Below, one piece after another: positions 59,107 to 64,000 of a stretch of 64,000 nucleotides of DNA (position 1 is its first letter; each line of letters opens with the position of its first letter). Position numbers and translations under genes: made by a program. The notes beneath the pieces were generated by a model. The model saw only the letters and a program-made list of their open reading frames with translations, was not told the origin of the DNA and did no database searches. Source of the DNA: Dokdonella fugitiva (GTDB lineage: Bacteria; Pseudomonadota; Gammaproteobacteria; Xanthomonadales; Rhodanobacteraceae); contig NZ_SLWQ01000006.1 of assembly GCF_004342425.1 (NCBI RefSeq), positions 1 to 64,000 of the forward strand. The letters are read 5' to 3'.

Positions 59107-59820
59107 ATGCGCAACCTCGATTTCAGCTCCTGGCAGGCCCTGCTCTCGACCCTGCTCGGGCTCGCCGTGATCACCCTGATCGGCGTCGGCATCCGCCTGC
59201 TCGCGATGCAGACGATCCAGCAGCGACGCGAGCGCGAGAACCGGCAGATCAACGAGCGCCTGCGCACGCTGATCGCCGCGTACAAGACGCTCGGCGGTTC
59301 GTTCACGGGCGACCTCGCGGTCGATCCCACACACCTGCGCGACCTGCGCCGCGCGGCGGCGGAACAGGCCGAAGGCGATGGACCGCCCGGCAGCGACCGC
59401 ACGCGGCGCATGCGCGACGCGGTCGAGGCGGCGCTGTCGGACATCATCCTGCTCGGCACCGAGGAGCAGGTCCATCTCGCCGCGCGTGCGGCCACGGAAC
59501 TGGCCGAAGGCCGGCCGATCCATACGCACGACCTCGTGGTATCGCTGCGCAATTTCGTGCGCGAGGCGCTCGACCTCGATCCGATCCCCGCGTCGGTCGC
59601 GATCCCGCGCCAGGGCCCGACGCGCCCGGGCGGCGGCGGAGCCGGCGGCGGCGGGCGCGGCAAGGGCGACGGCGACAAAGGCACAGGTGGAGGCGGGCGC
59701 GGCGGCGGGGGCGGCGGAGGTGGCATGGGCGCCGGCATGGGCCTCGGCGCCGGCATCGGCTTCGGCTCCGGCCACCTCCACGACGACGCCGAAACGGGCG
59801 GGAGCGCGCCCCACGGCTGA
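59107..59820 (+). CDS. Single-pass membrane protein with Gly-rich tail, unknown function
   Basis: A 237-residue protein. One transmembrane helix (about 11-33, LLSTLLGLAVITLIGVGIRL) is followed by a charged helix rich in Arg, Glu and Gln (about 36-60). Residues 60-160 form a helical soluble domain (LRTLIAAYKTLGGSFTGDLA and REALDLDPIP). The last 70 or so residues are a Gly/Arg/Lys-rich tail. No family is recognised. It sits 256 bases after jetD on the same strand and tail-to-tail with ligA. A link to Wadjet is possible but unsupported. Confidence 0.75.
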   Translation: MRNLDFSSWQALLSTLLGLAVITLIGVGIRLLAMQTIQQRRERENRQINERLRTLIAAYKTLGGSFTGDLAVDPTHLRDLRRAAAEQAEGDGPPGSDRTRRMRDAVEAALSDIILLGTEEQVHLAARAATELAEGRPIHTHDLVVSLRNFVREALDLDPIPASVAIPRQGPTRPGGGGAGGGGRGKGDGDKGTGGGGRGGGGGGGGMGAGMGLGAGIGFGSGHLHDDAETGGSAPHG

Positions 59821-59843
59821 AACGGCGAACCCGGACCGCTGCT

Positions 59844-63145
<3,302 letters not shown>

Positions 63146-63202
63146 CGCGGCGCCCGTCACGAGAACGCCGCGTTGCGGCGTGGCCACCGGCGGCCGTCCT
63201 GC

Positions 63203-63208
63203 TAGCAT
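63203..63208 (+). promoter_or_regulatory. Probable -10 element of the M14 carboxypeptidase gene
   Basis: TAGCAT in GCTAGCATCG, 31 bases before the ATG. Confidence 0.3.
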
Positions 63209-63233
63209 CGATGGATTGCCCCGGGGACCATCC

Positions 63234-64000
63234 ATGCGCAAGACCCTGCTGTCGCTGGCGATCGTTGCTGCCGCCTTGCCCGCCGCCCACGCCGACGAAT
63301 GGTTCGTCGAAGCACACTATCCCGACCATGACGCACTGGTGCGGGGCGCGTCACTGTTCCAGCACGTGATCGTCGATACCGAACGCCAGGTGCTGCGCGT
63401 GGACACCGACGACGAAGGCATCCGCCAGCTCGAAGACGCCGGCCTCTCGGTGTCGATCGATGCGGCGGACACCGCGCGCCTGCGCGGCTTCTACGCGACG
63501 ATGCAGCAGGCGGTCGAGTCACGGGCGCCCCAGCTCACCGATGACGGCTACCCGGGCATTCCCGGCTATCCCTGCTACCGCACCGTCGAGGGCACCTACC
63601 AGACCATGGACGATCTCGCCGCCGTGCACGGCGATCTCGTCGAAGTGCATTCGATCGGGCCGAGTTGGCAGAAGACGCAGAATTCCGCCACCGGATACGA
63701 GATGCGCGCGTTGCGCGTGACGAATCTCGCCACCGCCGCGACCGATCCGGATCGCCCGAAGATGGTCGTGTTCGGTTCGATCCACGCGCGTGAATACACT
63801 CCGGCCGAACTCCTGACGCGCATGGCCGAATGGCTCGTCAGCGCTTACGGCAATGACCCCGAAGCGACCTGGCTGGTCGACCATGTCGACTTCCGCTTCG
63901 TACTGCAGGCCAATCCGGATGGGCGCAAGAAGGCCGAAACAGGACTCTCGTGGCGCAAGAATGCCGATACAGCCAACGGCAATTGCGCCAGGAATGCGAA
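63234..64000 (+). CDS. Secreted M14 zinc carboxypeptidase (partial at right edge)
   Basis: The gene runs off the right edge; 255 residues are visible. A signal peptide spans about 1-20 (PAAHA). A short propeptide-like region follows. The zinc motif HxxE is in FGSIHAREYTPAE near residue 187, and NPDGRKKAETGLSWRKNA contains the substrate-binding Asn-Arg pair of the family. The rest of the catalytic domain, including the second His, is missing. Confidence 0.9.
   Translation, partial: MRKTLLSLAIVAAALPAAHADEWFVEAHYPDHDALVRGASLFQHVIVDTERQVLRVDTDDEGIRQLEDAGLSVSIDAADTARLRGFYATMQQAVESRAPQLTDDGYPGIPGYPCYRTVEGTYQTMDDLAAVHGDLVEVHSIGPSWQKTQNSATGYEMRALRVTNLATAATDPDRPKMVVFGSIHAREYTPAELLTRMAEWLVSAYGNDPEATWLVDHVDFRFVLQANPDGRKKAETGLSWRKNADTANGNCARNA

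Overview
The window is GC-rich, gene-dense bacterial DNA. The gene content fits the Lysobacterales (Xanthomonadales) branch of Gammaproteobacteria: a fused cysNC, a lexA-imuA-imuB-dnaE2 mutasome cassette, a protein ending in an IPTL-type C-terminal sorting signal, DUF11-repeat surface protein, and many secreted hydrolases with PPC or lamin-tail domains. I cannot fix the genus from sequence alone.

Layout. 1-3519 holds most of a secreted ExeM/NucH-type nuclease (minus strand, running off the left edge). 3690-7309 is a compact divergent locus: DegT-type aminotransferase and two ArnE/ArnF-sized EamA proteins on the minus strand, acyl carrier protein and ketoacyl synthase on the plus strand. 7528-10334 is the sulfate activation operon cysD-cysNC. 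10509-16943 holds a small coupled gene pair, a cupredoxin, pyroglutamyl peptidase, a DMT exporter, a DUF4399 periplasmic protein, an Atm1-type ABC exporter and an unknown two-domain protein. 16940-17340 is a complete tRNA unit (Ala, Glu, Asp) with a good promoter and a textbook terminator. 17341-19760 is a decayed island beside tRNA-Asp: a serine recombinase tail, a nuclease-toxin tip with an SMI1/KNR4 immunity gene, and a broken IS3-family element; parts are clearly lower in GC. 19772-22681 is a stress block (tandem universal stress protein under an FNR-like box, an hsp20 pseudogene, a SulP transporter).

22824-31996 holds a DUF1249 gene, a secreted subtilisin, the divergent ppsR/ppsA pair for gluconeogenesis control, and a secreted M4 metallopeptidase preceded by a structured leader. 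32317-38520 is the SOS mutagenesis cassette lexA2-imuA-imuB-dnaE2 with a palindromic operator. 38693-44079 is a giant DUF11-repeat surface protein split by one frameshift. 44264-52005 holds orn, sbcB, a DUF2461 gene, an MFS transporter, a secreted lipase-like hydrolase with a DUF4785 partner, and epmA. 52156-58850 is a complete Wadjet (JetABCD) anti-plasmid defence operon. The right end holds a membrane protein of unknown function, ligA, a TPR-like protein and the start of a secreted M14 carboxypeptidase.

The most interesting regions are the Wadjet operon, the toxin-immunity and recombinase debris at the tRNA cluster, the structured leader of the M4 protease, the nested palindrome ahead of lexA2, the divergent ACP/KS/EamA/aminotransferase locus, and the frameshifted surface protein. 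No CRISPR array, rRNA operon or intact prophage was seen.
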